The position numbers and the translations under genes are program-made. A stretch of 64,000 nucleotides of DNA from Methylobacterium sp. B4 (GTDB taxonomy: Bacteria > Pseudomonadota > Alphaproteobacteria > Rhizobiales > Beijerinckiaceae), in assembly GCF_003201865.1 (NCBI RefSeq), contig NZ_QJJJ01000018.1:1-64000 (forward strand). The letters run 5' to 3'. The notes under the pieces were generated by a model. That model was given only the letters and a program-made list of their open reading frames with translations. It did not search any database and was not told the DNA's origin. The stretch's first letter is position 1. Each line of letters opens with the position of its first letter. Below, in pieces: positions 27,350-35,892 of this stretch.

Positions 27350-29695
27350 ATGGACTTCCACCGCCGATTCACCGTGCTGATGTGCACGCCCGCCTTCGAT
27401 CCGGACGACCTGGAGGGCGCGCGGGTCGATCAGATCGTCGCGGCGGTCGAGAAGCGCGGCTTCGAGGTGGTGCGGGCACGACGCGTCGAGGATGCCTCGA
27501 TCGCCGTGCAGACCGACTCGGCCGTCGGCTGCCTCGTGGTCGACTGGGGCAAGCGCGGCCTCGAGGGCAAGGCCGCAGCCCTCATCGACATGATGCGCCG
27601 GCGCGGCCTGGAGATGCCGATCGTCATCATGGTCCGCCGCAAGCGGCTGGAGGACATCCCGGTCGAACTCCTCGACTTCATCGACGGCTACATCTTCCTC
27701 GCCGAAGAGACCCCGGAATTCATCGCCCGCGGCCTCGTCTCCCGGGTGACGCAATACGCCGACACGCTGAAGACGCCGTTCTTCGGCGCGCTGGTCGATT
27801 ACGCCGAGGAGGGCAACCAGCTCTGGACCTGCCCCGGCCATAACGGCGGCATCTTCTACAACCGCTCGCCGATCGGCCGCATCTTCGTGGAGCATCTGGG
27901 CGAGGCGATTTTTCGCGACGACCTCGACAACTCGGTGCTCGATCTGGGCGACCTGCTGACCCACGAAGGACCCGCCCTGAAGGCGCAGAAAGAAGCCGCC
28001 AAGATCTTCGGGGCGGAGAAGACCTACTTCGTCCTCAACGGCACCTCGGCCTCGAACAAGGTCGTGCTGGGCTCGCTGGTGGCCGAGGACGACCTCGTCC
28101 TGTTCGACCGAAACAACCACAAGGCCGCCCATCACGGCGCGTTGCTGCTCGCCGGCGGCATCCCGATCTTCCTGGAGACGGACCGCAACGCCTACGGCCT
28201 GATCGGGCCGATCTACCACGAGGCGCTCGACGAGCAGCGCATCCGCGAGAAGATCCGCGACAACCCGCTCGTGAAGGACAAGGAGGCGTGGCGCAAGGAG
28301 CGCCCGTTCCGCTGCGCGGTGATCGAGCAATGCACGTATGACGGCACGATCTACGACGCCCAGGCCATCGTCGAGCGGATCGGCCACCTGTGCGACTACA
28401 TCCTGTTCGACGAGGCCTGGGCGGGCTTCATGAAGTTCCACCCGCTCTACCAGCGCCGCTTCGCCATGGGCCTGACCGGACTCGACGAGACCTCGCCCGG
28501 CATCATCGCCACGCAATCGACCCACAAGCAGCTGGCGAGCTTCAGCCAAGCCTCGCAGATCCATACCCGCGACGGGCATATCCGCGGCCAGACCCGGCGC
28601 GTGGAGCACAAGCGCCTGAACGAGAGCTTCCTCGTCCACGCCTCGACCTCGCCGTTCTACCCGCTCTTCGCCTCGCTCGATGTCGGCGCGCAGATGATGA
28701 AGGGCCGCTCGGGCGTCGTGCTGTGGGACGACACGATCCGGCTCGGCATCGAGTGGCGGAAAAAAGCCCGCGCCATCCGCAAGGAATTCGAGGAGCGCGA
28801 GGCCGACCCGAAGCGGCGCTGGTTCTTCGACCCCTTCGTGCCCGACGTGGTGAAGGGGCCCGAAGGCACGGAAATCCCGTGGGAGGCCGTGCCGACGGAC
28901 GCCCTGGCCGCCGATGCCCGCTACTGGGAGCTGACGCCGGGCGCGGCGTGGCACGGCTTCACCCATGTCGCGCCGGGCTTCGCCATCACCGACCCGAACA
29001 AGCTCACGGTGCTCACCCCCGGCTTCGACCGCAAGACCGGTGCGTATACCGAGCACGGCGTGCCGGCGCCGATCGTCGCGCAGTACCTGCGCGAGAACCG
29101 GATCGTCCCGGAGAAGAACGACCTCAACTCGCTGCTCTTCCTGCTGACGCCGGGCGTCGAGTCGTCGAAAGCCGGCACGCTGATCTCCGGCCTCGTCGCC
29201 TTCAAGCGCCTGCACGACGACAACGTGCCGCTCGAAGAGGCCATGCCGGAATTCGTCGCCCGCCGGCCCAAGCGCTACCGCGGCGTGGGCCTGCGCGATC
29301 TCTGCGCCGACTACCACGCCTTCCACCGCGAATCGGGCACCTCGGCGCTCCAGCGCAAGCAGTTCATGCCTGAGCACCTGCCGGAGATGGTGATGCCGCC
29401 CAAGGCCGCCGCGCAGATGCTGACGCGCAACCGGGTCGATTACGTGCCGATCGCGGAGGCCGAAGGGCGCATCGCCACCACCCTGATGCTGGTCTATCCC
29501 CCCGGGATCGGCACGGTGCTGCCCGGCGAGCGCCTGGACGAGAGGGCCAAGCCCATGCTCGACTACTTCAAGATGTTCGAGGCGGCGGCCAATCTGTTCC
29601 CCGGCTTCGAGGCCGAGATCCAAGGCGTCTACCGCGAGACCGATCCGGACGGGCGCATCCGCTTCCACACCTACGTCGTGCGCGAGGGCGCCTGA
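27350..29695 (+). CDS. Orn/Lys/Arg decarboxylase (fold-type III-like large family)
   Basis: A 781-residue PLP enzyme of the AdiA/LdcC/SpeC family, decarboxylating arginine, lysine or ornithine to the matching polyamine. Residues 1-130 form the response-regulator-like wing domain. The core begins at LWTCPGHNGGIFYNRSPIGR. FVLNGTSASNKVVL lies in the PLP phosphate region, YILFDEAWAGFMKFHPLY has the cofactor-binding Asp, and STHKQLASFSQASQIH carries the Schiff-base lysine, K393. Substrate choice among Lys, Orn and Arg cannot be read with confidence. It overlaps the next gene by one base (TGATG), so the two are translationally coupled. The E. coli homologues serve acid resistance or polyamine synthesis. 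Confidence 0.92.
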   Translation: MDFHRRFTVLMCTPAFDPDDLEGARVDQIVAAVEKRGFEVVRARRVEDASIAVQTDSAVGCLVVDWGKRGLEGKAAALIDMMRRRGLEMPIVIMVRRKRLEDIPVELLDFIDGYIFLAEETPEFIARGLVSRVTQYADTLKTPFFGALVDYAEEGNQLWTCPGHNGGIFYNRSPIGRIFVEHLGEAIFRDDLDNSVLDLGDLLTHEGPALKAQKEAAKIFGAEKTYFVLNGTSASNKVVLGSLVAEDDLVLFDRNNHKAAHHGALLLAGGIPIFLETDRNAYGLIGPIYHEALDEQRIREKIRDNPLVKDKEAWRKERPFRCAVIEQCTYDGTIYDAQAIVERIGHLCDYILFDEAWAGFMKFHPLYQRRFAMGLTGLDETSPGIIATQSTHKQLASFSQASQIHTRDGHIRGQTRRVEHKRLNESFLVHASTSPFYPLFASLDVGAQMMKGRSGVVLWDDTIRLGIEWRKKARAIRKEFEEREADPKRRWFFDPFVPDVVKGPEGTEIPWEAVPTDALAADARYWELTPGAAWHGFTHVAPGFAITDPNKLTVLTPGFDRKTGAYTEHGVPAPIVAQYLRENRIVPEKNDLNSLLFLLTPGVESSKAGTLISGLVAFKRLHDDNVPLEEAMPEFVARRPKRYRGVGLRDLCADYHAFHRESGTSALQRKQFMPEHLPEMVMPPKAAAQMLTRNRVDYVPIAEAEGRIATTLMLVYPPGIGTVLPGERLDERAKPMLDYFKMFEAAANLFPGFEAEIQGVYRETDPDGRIRFHTYVVREGA

Positions 29696-30318
29696 TGGCT
29701 TCGGGCGCGGCGACCATCGTCCCGAACGCCGCGCCGGGTGCGGAGGTGGTGATCCGGCCCTCGTCGGACGCCGACGTGCCGGCGATGATCGCCATCTACG
29801 AGCGCCATATCCGCCGGGGCGTGGGCGACACGGGCGATTTCGAGGAGGAGCGCCTGCTGCCCGACGAACTCAAGCGGCGGCGCAAGAACATGCGCAGCAA
29901 GCGCCTGCCCCATCTCGTGGCCGAAAGGAGCGGGCAGATCGCCGGCTACGCCTACGCCGTGCCCTTCCGCAAGCGCCCGGCCTATCGCTACACCCTCAAG
30001 CACTCGATCTACGTGCATCCCGACCATCTGCACGCGGGCATCGGGCGCCGCCTGCTGCCGGCGCTGATCGAGGCCTGTTCGGCGGGCGGCTACCGGCAGA
30101 TGATCGGCTATATCGACGCCAGCAACGAGGCCAGCCTGCGCCTGCACGAGGCCTGCGGCTTCGTCCGCGTCGGCTACCTGCCGGCGATCGGCTACAAGTA
30201 TGGGCGCTGGAGCGACAGCGTGATGGTGCAGTGTCCCCTCGGCACCGGCGCGGAGGACCAGCCCTCGGCCTGGCACCCGCCGGGCCGGGCGAGTCCCTTC
30301 CCGCCGCGCACCGTCTGA
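29695..30318 (+). CDS. GNAT-family N-acetyltransferase (phosphinothricin acetyltransferase-like)
   Basis: A 207-residue acetyl-CoA-dependent transferase. The GNAT core is visible: VVIRPSSDADVPAMIAIYER, GYAYAVPFRKRPAYRYTLKH, then motif A IYVHPDHLHAGIGRRLLPAL (acetyl-CoA pyrophosphate loop) and motif B ASNEASLRLHEACGFVRVGY. This profile matches the Pat/Bar or MddA type that acetylates small amines such as phosphinothricin or methionine sulfoximine. Its ATG shares one base with the stop of the amino-acid decarboxylase gene, which suggests that its substrate may be the polyamine or diamine product; that is inference. The C-terminal 25 residues are proline-rich and probably disordered. Confidence 0.82.
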   Translation: MASGAATIVPNAAPGAEVVIRPSSDADVPAMIAIYERHIRRGVGDTGDFEEERLLPDELKRRRKNMRSKRLPHLVAERSGQIAGYAYAVPFRKRPAYRYTLKHSIYVHPDHLHAGIGRRLLPALIEACSAGGYRQMIGYIDASNEASLRLHEACGFVRVGYLPAIGYKYGRWSDSVMVQCPLGTGAEDQPSAWHPPGRASPFPPRTV

Positions 30319-30351
30319 TCCGCTTTCCGGCTGATTGCTTCCGTCTCTTCC

Positions 30352-30448
30352 GTCGTCATTCCGAGGCGAAGCCGTGGCAATCCAGGGTTCCGCACTCTGC
30401 GGACAATTCGCGCTCCGGGTCGCTTCGGCTCTGCCTCGCGATGACGGA
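30352..30448. repeat. Intergenic palindromic repeat element (REP-like)
   Basis: The unit starts CGTCATTCCGAGGCGAAGCC and ends GGCTCTGCCTCGCGATGACG, so its two ends are imperfect reverse complements around GTGGCAATCCAGGG. This is a typical dispersed intergenic repeat of Methylobacterium-type genomes, here between two convergent genes. The copy number cannot be judged from one window. Confidence 0.7.
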
Positions 30449-30550
30449 GCGAAGGCCGAGGCGATCAAATGGAGACGATGTGGAGCGTCCGCGCGCGCGG
30501 CGCAGCCGGCACGATCCGGCGCGCCGTCGATGGCCTCGCGGTGAGCGCCC

Positions 30551-31297
30551 TCAGGCGCCCATCTTCTCCACCAGCGCCTCGGACAGGGCGAAGTTGACGT
30601 AGACGTTCTGCACGTCGTCCTGGTCCTCGATCACCTCGACGAGGCGGATCAGCTTCTCGCCGGTCTCGTCGTCGACATCGATGGTGTTCTGCGCCTTCCA
30701 GATCAGGCCGGTGCGGCGCGGCTCGCCGAAGCGGGATTCCAGCGCCTTCGAGACGTCGCCGTAGGCGTCCTGCGCGCAGGTGACCTCGTGGCCGTCGGCA
30801 TCCGAGCGCACGTCGTCGGCGCCGGCCTCGATGGCGGCCTCCAGCATCGCGTCCGCGTCGGCGACGTCGGCTGCGAAGGCGATCACGCCGACCCGGTCGA
30901 ACATGAAGGCGACCGCCCCGGTCTCGGCGAGGCTGCCGCCGGACTTGGTGAAGGCCGAGCGCACGTCGCTGGCGGTGCGGTTGCGGTTGTCGGTCTGCGC
31001 CTCGACGATGAGCGCGGCGCCGCCGGGGCCGTAGCCCTCGTAGCGGATCTCCTCGTAGTTCTCGCCGTCCCCGCCCGTGGCCTTCTTGATGGCGCGCTCG
31101 ATGTTGTCCTTGGGCATGTTCTCGGCCCGGGCCGCGAGGATTGCGGCGCGCAGGCGCGGGTTCATCGAAGGGTCCGGCGTGCCGAGCTTGGCTGCCACCG
31201 TGATCTCGCGGGCGAGCTTGCTGAACACCTTCGAGCGGACCGCATCGACGCGGCCCTTGCGGTGCATGATGTTCTTGAACTGGGAATGCCCGGCCAT
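30551..31297 (-). CDS. YebC/PmpR-family DNA-binding regulator
   Basis: A 248-residue protein with the family hallmarks: MAGHSQFKNIMHRKGRVDAV, ARAENMPKDNIERAIKKATG and EEIRYEGYGPGGAALIVEAQ. YebC proteins are cytoplasmic regulators; some members (YebC2) relieve ribosome stalling and others bind promoters. Length and domain order are normal. It is transcribed towards a REP-like repeat. In many bacteria yebC lies next to ruvC; here ruvC is 23 kb away. Confidence 0.95.
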   Translation of the reverse strand: MAGHSQFKNIMHRKGRVDAVRSKVFSKLAREITVAAKLGTPDPSMNPRLRAAILAARAENMPKDNIERAIKKATGGDGENYEEIRYEGYGPGGAALIVEAQTDNRNRTASDVRSAFTKSGGSLAETGAVAFMFDRVGVIAFAADVADADAMLEAAIEAGADDVRSDADGHEVTCAQDAYGDVSKALESRFGEPRRTGLIWKAQNTIDVDDETGEKLIRLVEVIEDQDDVQNVYVNFALSEALVEKMGA

Positions 31298-31483
31298 GGC
31301 GGGATCGTCTTCTCGTTCGGGCGGGCGGAGGGCTCCCCTCGCCAGGGATCCTCGACGCCGCGCGGGCTGTGTCGGGAACGGTGCTTATAGGCCGCCCGCG
31401 CCCGCCGAGGCAACGCGGGGAAGGGAGTCGTCGCCCGGTGGCCGGTTCTCCCACCCGCGCCGGGGGCAAGTGCCGGATTCCCG

Positions 31484-31522
31484 CCGTACCGGCGGCCTCC
31501 GAGACGGTGGCCGCCGGTACGG
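31484..31522. repeat. Perfect 14-bp inverted repeat
   Basis: CCGTACCGGCGGCC at 31484-31497 and its exact reverse complement at 31509-31522 are separated by 11 bases. There is no T-run, so it is not an obvious intrinsic terminator. It sits in the 298-bp gap upstream of yebC, between that gene's start and the small ORF at 31596. It could be an operator, a recombination site or a structured leader. Confidence 0.7.
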
Positions 31523-31595
31523 GGAGGATGATAGACTTGCCGCGATGGACCTGCCTCGACCGGACAGGCCACGGACGCCGCGAACGGAGAGCCGG

Positions 31596-31802
31596 ATGCC
31601 GATGGAGCAGCGCCCGACGGGAGCGGCCGGCACGCCGCGGCGCGGGGGCTGGCGGTTCGGCCTCGCCGCGCTTCTCGGCGCCCTGGCCGGCGCGACCCTG
31701 TTCCCGCGGCCCGCCAAGGGCGCTGCCTCGAGCGACACGAAGGGCCGCCTCAGGGCTGATCCTGCGCCAGCAGCGCCCGGTAGCGCGCCGCCGAGCGGCT
31801 GA
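31596..31802 (+). CDS. Possible small membrane protein
   Basis: A 68-codon frame starting ATG 31596 with CGGAGAG upstream. It has a basic start, one hydrophobic segment (WRFGLAALLGALAGATLFP, about residues 19-37) and a polar proline/alanine-rich tail. It overlaps the 3' end of the convergent MBL-fold gene by 53 bases. No relatives recognised; the ribosome binding site and the single helix are the only support. Confidence 0.4.
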   Translation: MPMEQRPTGAAGTPRRGGWRFGLAALLGALAGATLFPRPAKGAASSDTKGRLRADPAPAAPGSAPPSG

Positions 31803-32562
31803 CTGCCTCGGCGGCACCCTCTTCGATGTGCAGGCCGAAGGCGCCGTAGAGGCGCGCGAAGGCGCGACCTTCCAGCCGCGCCGCGATCCGCGCCACGCTG
31901 CCCCCGGAGAGCGGCAGCCAGTTGGGATAACTCCAGAGGAAGGAGACCGTCTTCCGGTCCGCCCCGACTTGGACGATGTCGCCGGACAGCAGCGCGCCGC
32001 GTCCCTGCGCCCCGTCGTGCCAGTGCAGCACGCTGCCGCCGGGGAAGTGGCCGCCCAGCCGCAGGAGGTCGAGGCCGGGGAGGATCGTCCGCTCGTCCTC
32101 CTCCCAGAACACCACGCGGTCGTCGGGGCGCATGACCCATTCGCGGTCGCGGGCGTGCAGGTAGACCGGCGCGTCGAAGGCGGCGGCCCAGTCCGGCATG
32201 GTCGCGTAGTAGTGGGGATGCGAGATCGCGATGGCCGACAGCCCGCCGAGCGCCCGCATCAGCGCCACCGTCGCCGGATCGAGCAGGGCGAGGCAGTCCC
32301 ACAGCACGTTTCCGTGCGGCGTGCGGAGCAGGAAGGCCCGCTGGCCGATGCCGAAGCGGGGATGGGTCTCGATCTCGAACAGGTTGGATTCGGCCTGCCG
32401 CCACGCATTGGCGTGGCCCGAGGCGAGGGCGTCCGGCGTAGTCCAGGTCTGACCCGAGGCCGGCACGTATTGCCGCTCTTCGTCGCAGATCGGGCAGCGC
32501 CGCGGCGGCGCGGCGGAGGACGGAAAGCTCGTCCCGCAGGTGACGCAGATCTGGATCGGCAC
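31750..32562 (-). CDS. MBL-fold metallohydrolase with N-terminal zinc ribbon
   Basis: A 270-residue protein. The first 25 residues form a small rubredoxin/zinc-ribbon-like knuckle (CVTCGTSF...RCPICDEE). The rest is a metallo-beta-lactamase fold: LFEIETHPRFGIGQRAFLLR, the metal-site strand ISHPHYYATM, HFPGGSVLHW and LLSGDIVQV. The usual HxHxDH is altered here to H-P-H-Y-Y, so metal binding may be limited to one site or involve other residues, as in some MBL proteins. The substrate is unknown. It converges with the small ORF at 31596, and a small acidic gene lies just upstream on the same strand. Confidence 0.75.
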   Translation of the reverse strand: MPIQICVTCGTSFPSSAAPPRRCPICDEERQYVPASGQTWTTPDALASGHANAWRQAESNLFEIETHPRFGIGQRAFLLRTPHGNVLWDCLALLDPATVALMRALGGLSAIAISHPHYYATMPDWAAAFDAPVYLHARDREWVMRPDDRVVFWEEDERTILPGLDLLRLGGHFPGGSVLHWHDGAQGRGALLSGDIVQVGADRKTVSFLWSYPNWLPLSGGSVARIAARLEGRAFARLYGAFGLHIEEGAAEAVSRSAARYRALLAQDQP

Positions 32563-32585
32563 GAGCCCGCTCCCGTCGGCGCTGC

Positions 32586-32795
32586 TCAGCCGCCGCGATA
32601 TCCCTGGCCGTCCTCGGGGCGTGGGCGTTCGCGCGGCGGCGCCTCCTCGTCGCGTTGGGCGCCGATGTCGCCGGGCTCCGTCGCGCCGGGCGAGCGGCGG
32701 CCCTGGACTGAGGGCGAAACCTCGCGCTGCTCGTAGGTGCGGGCGCCGGGCGTCTCGGCGGGATCGTCGGGCCTCGTCGCGTCGGTCGAGCTCAT
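32586..32795 (-). CDS. Small hydrophilic, probably disordered protein
   Basis: A 69-residue protein with almost no hydrophobic residues, rich in Glu, Arg, Pro, Gly and Asp (MSSTDATRPDDPAETPGART ... RPRPEDGQGYRGG). CTGGAGG lies eight bases before ATG 32795, which supports it as a real gene. It is 23 bases upstream of the MBL-fold gene on the same strand. It resembles in composition the three small genes at 47983-48853. Function unknown. Confidence 0.6.
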   Translation of the reverse strand: MSSTDATRPDDPAETPGARTYEQREVSPSVQGRRSPGATEPGDIGAQRDEEAPPRERPRPEDGQGYRGG

Positions 32796-32949
32796 CGGCG
32801 CCTCCAGAAGGATGTCAGGACTTCTTCACCGATCAAGAGGAGCCGTGCGGGCCTTGTTCCCCGTGCCTGGCGAGAACCGGCTTGCGGTGCAGGCGATTGC
32901 TCCGCCAGATGCCGTGGTCGGCGATCGCGCCCGAACCGGAAGCCCCAGG

Positions 32950-33264
32950 ATGAATCGCTTCGCTCCCCCATTCTCCCGCTTGCTCTGTCTCGGCCTCGCC
33001 CTGGCGGCGTTCCCGGCCGCGGCGCAGGAGCGGCCGCTCACCCGCTCCATGACCTGCGAAGCCGTCAAGGCGCTGGTGGCACGGGAGCGCCGCATCGTGC
33101 TCGCGACGAGCCAGACCGCCTACGAGACGGTCTATTTCGAGAGCGGCGCCTGTCAGAACGAGGTGAGCGCCCGGCCGGCCTTCGAGCCGACTCTCGACGA
33201 TCCGAACTGCTTCGCCGGCTATCGCTGCGTTCAGCGCAACAACGGCGACAACTCGGTGCGCTGA
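32950..33264 (+). CDS. Small secreted cysteine-containing protein
   Basis: A 104-residue protein with a signal peptide (MNRFAPPFSRLLCLGLALAA followed by FPAAAQ). The mature part has four cysteines (TCEAVK, GACQNE, NCFAGYRC), probably two disulfides, so it is likely periplasmic. ATG 32950 is preceded by CCCAGG, a weak site. I recognise it only as a conserved-looking hypothetical of rhizobial type. It converges on the FemAB-like gene with a hairpin between them. Confidence 0.65.
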   Translation: MNRFAPPFSRLLCLGLALAAFPAAAQERPLTRSMTCEAVKALVARERRIVLATSQTAYETVYFESGACQNEVSARPAFEPTLDDPNCFAGYRCVQRNNGDNSVR

Positions 33265-33286
33265 CGCTGTGAGAAGGGGCGTCAGC
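33260..33286. terminator. Hairpin between convergent genes
   Basis: GCTGACGC at 33260-33267 pairs exactly with GCGTCAGC at 33279-33286 around an 11-base loop. It spans the stop codons of both convergent genes. No clear T-run follows, so it may only slow polymerase. Confidence 0.4.
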
Positions 33287-34433
33287 CCCGCTTGAGCAGG
33301 CGCTTGGCCTCGGCCCGGGCGCGGTGCTCGAACCGGGCGAGACGCAGGCGCCGCTCCAGGGAAATCAGGCCGGCGCCGGGCGGCACGGCGACGATCTCGG
33401 CGATGGTCTCGCGCTCCGGGTAGAGGCTCTCCAGCGCCGAACCCGGCAGCGTCGCGGAATCGAGGCGCTCGGCAAAAGCCTCGCTGTGGACGGCCCGGAC
33501 GATGGCATCCTCCAGCACGAGGCCGGGGGCGAGGGCGCGCAGCCCCTCGTCATAGGCGGTCTTGAGCAGGGTCGCGGTGCCGCCGGAGACCAGGGCGAGG
33601 CTCGCAGCCACCGTCCGGCCGTCGAGGCGCAGGGTATCGGCCCGGACCGCGACGGGGCCGCCGTCGGCCCGGAACAGGGCGCGGGCGAAACGCTCGGTTT
33701 GCGGACGGTTGCGCAGGGCGGTGCCGGCCTCGCCCTTCCAGCCGGCCGCCTCCAGGGCCAAGAAATCCTCCAGCGCCCGCTCCAACTCCGTGCCCTCGCT
33801 CGCACTCTCGACGCGCAGCGTCCCGGCCTCTTCGAGCCGCCTGCGGCGGCGGCGCAGATCCTTCAGGCGGCTCTTGTGCGGATGACCGGCGAGGAAGGTG
33901 TCGTAATCGGTGCGCCGCTCGAGCACGGGCCGCTCGAAATGCGCCACGGTCCCGACCTGCCAGCCGGCCCGCCCCATCGCCGCGAGGAGCCCGGCGCCGA
34001 TGCGGGTTTCGCTCGCCAGGAGTGGCCAGCGCCAAGCCCGGCCGCCGGAGGCGAGCGCGAGGCCGGCGACCAGGGCGTCGAGCCGCTGCTCGAGGCCGGG
34101 GCCGTCGGCCACCAGCGGCGCGCTCGCCGTGACGTAGGGCGAGTGGAAGGGTTGTGCGATCGCCGCGCCGAGGCCGGCGATGTCCGGGCGCAGGGTGAAG
34201 GGCAGCAGGGCGCCCCAGCCGGCGCCCTCGCGGACGACGACGGCCGAGAGGCGCGGGTCGCACAGGCCGTGGGTGCGGTGGGCCTCGATGGCCTGCCGGG
34301 TGTAGAACGGGTGGGGCGCGGCGGCGCGGGCGCCGAGGGCGTCCCAGGCCGCCGGCTGTCCGGCGAGCCCCGCCACCGGCTCGATGGCGGCGCGGCAGGA
34401 TGCGGGGGGATGCGCGAGGGCGAAGAGCGTCAT
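33282..34433 (-). CDS. FemAB/BioF2-like GNAT acetyltransferase (CelD type)
   Basis: A 383-residue protein of the Acetyltransf_6 (BioF2-like, CelD) group of GNAT enzymes, often found in exopolysaccharide and cellulose gene sets. Typical segments are HPFYTRQAIEAHRTHGL near the start, PHKSRLKDLRRRRRRLEEAG in the middle and ALEDFLALEAAGWKGEAGTA leading to the acyl-CoA-binding half with VAASLALVSGGTATLLKTAYD. It probably acylates a sugar or amino-sugar intermediate. It begins two bases after the stop of the flippase gene and is likely in one operon with the flippase, SGNH hydrolase and OpgC-like genes on the same strand. Confidence 0.75.
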   Translation of the reverse strand: MTLFALAHPPASCRAAIEPVAGLAGQPAAWDALGARAAAPHPFYTRQAIEAHRTHGLCDPRLSAVVVREGAGWGALLPFTLRPDIAGLGAAIAQPFHSPYVTASAPLVADGPGLEQRLDALVAGLALASGGRAWRWPLLASETRIGAGLLAAMGRAGWQVGTVAHFERPVLERRTDYDTFLAGHPHKSRLKDLRRRRRRLEEAGTLRVESASEGTELERALEDFLALEAAGWKGEAGTALRNRPQTERFARALFRADGGPVAVRADTLRLDGRTVAASLALVSGGTATLLKTAYDEGLRALAPGLVLEDAIVRAVHSEAFAERLDSATLPGSALESLYPERETIAEIVAVPPGAGLISLERRLRLARFEHRARAEAKRLLKRG

Positions 34434-34435
34434 CG

Positions 34436-35800
34436 TCAGGCGGCTTTCCGCGAGAGGCCGAGGACCGGCGTGGCGAGACCGTGGATCGCCCGGGCACCCA
34501 GGGCCATGGCGAGCCCGCGGCCGATCTGTGCGGCCGCCACCCCGAGTGCCGCCCCGGCGACGCCGAGCCAGGGCACCAGGATGAGGCAGAGGAGCGCGGC
34601 CAGCGCCAGCGCTGCCAGGGTGATCCCGGCGCAGAGCCGCTCGCCGCCGAGCATGGTCAGCACGTCCTCGCCCGGACCGAACAGGCTCGCGGCCACGCTG
34701 CCGGCCACCAGGATCGCCAGCACCGGCAGGCTGGCGCGGAACGCCTCGCCGAACAGTCCGAGCAGCAGCGGCGCGACGGCGAGGATGCCGAGCCCGACGC
34801 CGGCGGTGGCGAGGAAGGTCCAGCGCGCCTGCCCCCGCACCAGCCGGCCGAGCCCGGCCTCGTCGCCCCGCGCCCTGGCGGCGGCCAGGCGCTGGGCGGT
34901 GGTGGCCGAGGCCGCGTAATGCACGAAGGCCACGAATTGCTGGATGCGCGTGGCGGCGAAGTAGAGGCCGATGGCCTCCGGCGGCACGAGGAAGCCGAGG
35001 ATCACCACATCAACGAAGCCGAAGGCGCTCGCGGCGAGATCGCCCGCCGCGATCGGCAGGCAGGCCCCGAGCCAGAGCTGCCAGCGGTAGAGGCGCGGGC
35101 CGGCGGGCAGGGCGCGGCGCAGGCGCACCAGCAGCATCGCGGCCTGGAGCGCCGCGGCGAGGCCGGTCGCGGCCAGCGTGCAGGCGATGGCGACCCAGGC
35201 CTCGGCCGGTGCCCCCAAGAGCACGGCCGCCACCATGGCCGCCATGATCAGGCCCTGGCGCAGCAGGTAGGGCGGCGCGATCGCCAGAAGCGGCCAGTTC
35301 TGGCTGCGCGCCACGCCCTCCAGATAATCCTGGAAGGCGAAGAGCGGCACGACGACGGCCGCCAGGAGGATCGGCGTGCCGTACGGGCCGGCGAGCAGGC
35401 CGCCCTGCGCGGCGGCCACCGCGAGCCCGCCCAGCGAGAGGGCGAATCCGCCCGCGAGGCTCGCCAGGGCACCGCCGAGCAGGAAACCGCGCACGCTGTC
35501 GAGCCGGTCGAGGGCTTGGTCGGCGGGCAGGAAGCGGCAGGCCCCCTGCGAGAGGCCGAGCGTCGCGGTGTGTCCGAGGATGGCGATCCAGACCCAGACG
35601 GTGGCGAAGATCCCGTACTCCGCCCCGCCCATCATGCGGGCCATGATGACCTGCGCGCCGTAGGCAAATCCCGCTGCGCCGATCCGGACGGAAAACACTC
35701 CGAGCGCCGAGACGGCGGGCGTCGCGCGCAACCGGGCGAGGATCGTTTCGAAGGGAGGGAGGGCCGCCGGCCGCCCCGCGATCATCTTGTCCGCTGCCAT
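34436..35800 (-). CDS. Wzx-type polysaccharide flippase (MATE-like fold)
   Basis: A roughly 454-residue inner-membrane protein with about 12-14 hydrophobic helices, for example GVFSVRIGAAGFAYGAQVIM, FLLGGALASLAGGFALSLGG, LAGPYGTPILLAAVVVPLFA and ALAALLCLILVPWLGVAGAA. Proteins of this group move lipid-linked repeat units across the membrane in O-antigen, capsule and exopolysaccharide synthesis. The start may be ATG 35800 or 35809; the frame is open to 35857. The stop lies two bases before the start of the acetyltransferase gene. The substrate is unknown; no polymerase or glycosyltransferase is adjacent. Confidence 0.8.
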   Translation of the reverse strand: MAADKMIAGRPAALPPFETILARLRATPAVSALGVFSVRIGAAGFAYGAQVIMARMMGGAEYGIFATVWVWIAILGHTATLGLSQGACRFLPADQALDRLDSVRGFLLGGALASLAGGFALSLGGLAVAAAQGGLLAGPYGTPILLAAVVVPLFAFQDYLEGVARSQNWPLLAIAPPYLLRQGLIMAAMVAAVLLGAPAEAWVAIACTLAATGLAAALQAAMLLVRLRRALPAGPRLYRWQLWLGACLPIAAGDLAASAFGFVDVVILGFLVPPEAIGLYFAATRIQQFVAFVHYAASATTAQRLAAARARGDEAGLGRLVRGQARWTFLATAGVGLGILAVAPLLLGLFGEAFRASLPVLAILVAGSVAASLFGPGEDVLTMLGGERLCAGITLAALALAALLCLILVPWLGVAGAALGVAAAQIGRGLAMALGARAIHGLATPVLGLSRKAA

Positions 35801-35892
35801 GGGCGCCATCCGAACGGGGCGCCGGGCGCGGAGGAGGCCGGCACGCTCCGCCGTCAACGTAGAGGCGGCGGCGTTTCGGGCCGGTTAAGGCA

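Noticed and set aside
27332..29668. Minus-strand open frame of 778 codons opposite the amino-acid decarboxylase
   Set aside because: The plus strand encodes a full-length PLP decarboxylase with all motifs; the antisense frame has none.
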